A program made the position numbers and the translations under genes. This document shows positions 63,808 to 64,000 of a DNA stretch of 64,000 nt, one piece after another; positions within the stretch are counted from its first letter, which is position 1, and each line of letters opens with the position of its first letter. This stretch comes from Altererythrobacter sp. (GTDB lineage: Bacteria; Pseudomonadota; Alphaproteobacteria; Sphingomonadales; Sphingomonadaceae), in assembly GCA_031178065.1 (NCBI GenBank), contig JAPSJS010000006.1, positions 33,165 to 97,164 of the forward strand, given 5' to 3'. The notes under the pieces are model-generated. The model had not been told where the DNA came from. It was given only the letters and a program-made list of their open reading frames with translations, and searched no databases.

Positions 63808-64000
63808 ATGACGGGTGACTGGCAGGATGCGATCGCGCGAGCTCGTGCCAACGCGCCCTTTCTCGCGCGCGCGCTCGACCGGCAGCCGGAACTCGAAGCA
63901 CTGCTACAGGGCGGCGATGGCGAAGCGGCGCTCGCCTGGGCGCGCCAGGCGGGAACGGGAGCACCGACTTGCGAGATTGCGCTGCGGCGCGAACGGCTGG
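63808..64000 (+). CDS. glnE: Start of glutamine-synthetase adenylyltransferase, cut by window edge
   Basis: The first 64 codons of a frame from an ATG at 63808 (GGGG at 63803-63806, just before it). The residues RARANAPFLARALDRQPELEALLQGGDGEAALAWARQAG, then EIALRRERL, resemble the N-terminus of GlnE, which adenylylates and de-adenylylates glutamine synthetase in answer to PII and glutamine. The catalytic domains lie beyond the window, so the call rests only on the N-terminal pattern. If right, it links to the nitrogen theme of glutamate dehydrogenase at 48.7 kb. Confidence 0.7.
   Translation, partial: MTGDWQDAIARARANAPFLARALDRQPELEALLQGGDGEAALAWARQAGTGAPTCEIALRRERL

Overview
This window looks like chromosomal core DNA from a high-GC alphaproteobacterium, most likely a sphingomonad and probably near Erythrobacter, Altererythrobacter or Qipengyuania. 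The evidence is gene content: a TonB-dependent receptor paired with a beta-propeller phytase, a fused thiS-thiG gene, the very large NAD-glutamate dehydrogenase, a CYP153-type P450, a heparinase-like gene beside purH, and dense 4-base start/stop overlaps with frequent GTG starts. The species-level guess is inference. I see no phage, insertion sequence, integrase or CRISPR array. The only RNA gene I can support is one tRNA-Leu(UAA).

Layout. 1-2 kb: end of a small membrane protein, a diacylglycerol-kinase-like protein and a metallophosphoesterase. 2-5.9 kb: TonB receptor plus phytase operon, with a possible Pho box in front. 6-8.8 kb: Kef/YbaL-type antiporter and the rplM-rpsI operon with promoter and terminator. 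8.9-12.5 kb: ctaA-cutA-exported protein operon, divergent from a MerC-like gene with a candidate Zur box, then thiSG. 13-14.9 kb: map overlapped by a ParD-like orphan antitoxin, and a di-iron hydroxylase. 15-20.7 kb: PAS-like protein, App1-type phosphatase, and an envelope quality-control group (BepA-like protease, DsbA-like protein, PDZ-M48 protease). 20.7-25.8 kb: HD-domain protein, LytS/LytTR two-component pair, PfkB kinase, EI24-like protein and a lipoprotein. 27-34.8 kb: rpe, heparinase-like gene, purH, a 45-residue protein, msrA, a Fur/Zur-type regulator and dxs. 34.8-40.5 kb: NnrU-like protein, FKBP isomerase, two amidohydrolases (one lacking the usual metal-binding HxH) and a POT peptide transporter. 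40.7-42.5 kb: GntR regulator, ihfB, tRNA-Leu, tandem PilZ protein. 42.5-48.6 kb: CYP153, a paired hairpin repeat, an ABC exporter, queG and a P450-type ferredoxin reductase. 48.7-57.3 kb: NAD-glutamate dehydrogenase, luciferase-like flavoprotein, TPR protein, hydrolase, and a small operon of membrane proteins with a short Cro/C1-type regulator. 57.4-64 kb: thrS with its leader, acetyltransferase, TauE-like exporter, agmatine deiminase, M28 peptidase and the start of glnE.

The strongest unexpected signal is in front of thrS (57387-57540). A promoter-like sequence is placed so that transcription would begin at or near the A of an ATG. That ATG opens a 23-codon frame with six Thr codons among residues 7-13. 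It is followed by sequences that can form mutually exclusive antiterminator and terminator hairpins. This has the logic of a ribosome-mediated Thr attenuator acting on threonyl-tRNA synthetase, with a leaderless leader peptide as in rhizobial trpL.

A second thread is metal homeostasis. A Zur-box-like palindrome lies just before the MerC-like gene at 11 kb, and a Zur-like Fur-family regulator with a His-rich N-terminus is encoded at 32 kb. All functional calls rest on reading motifs by eye; no database search was possible.
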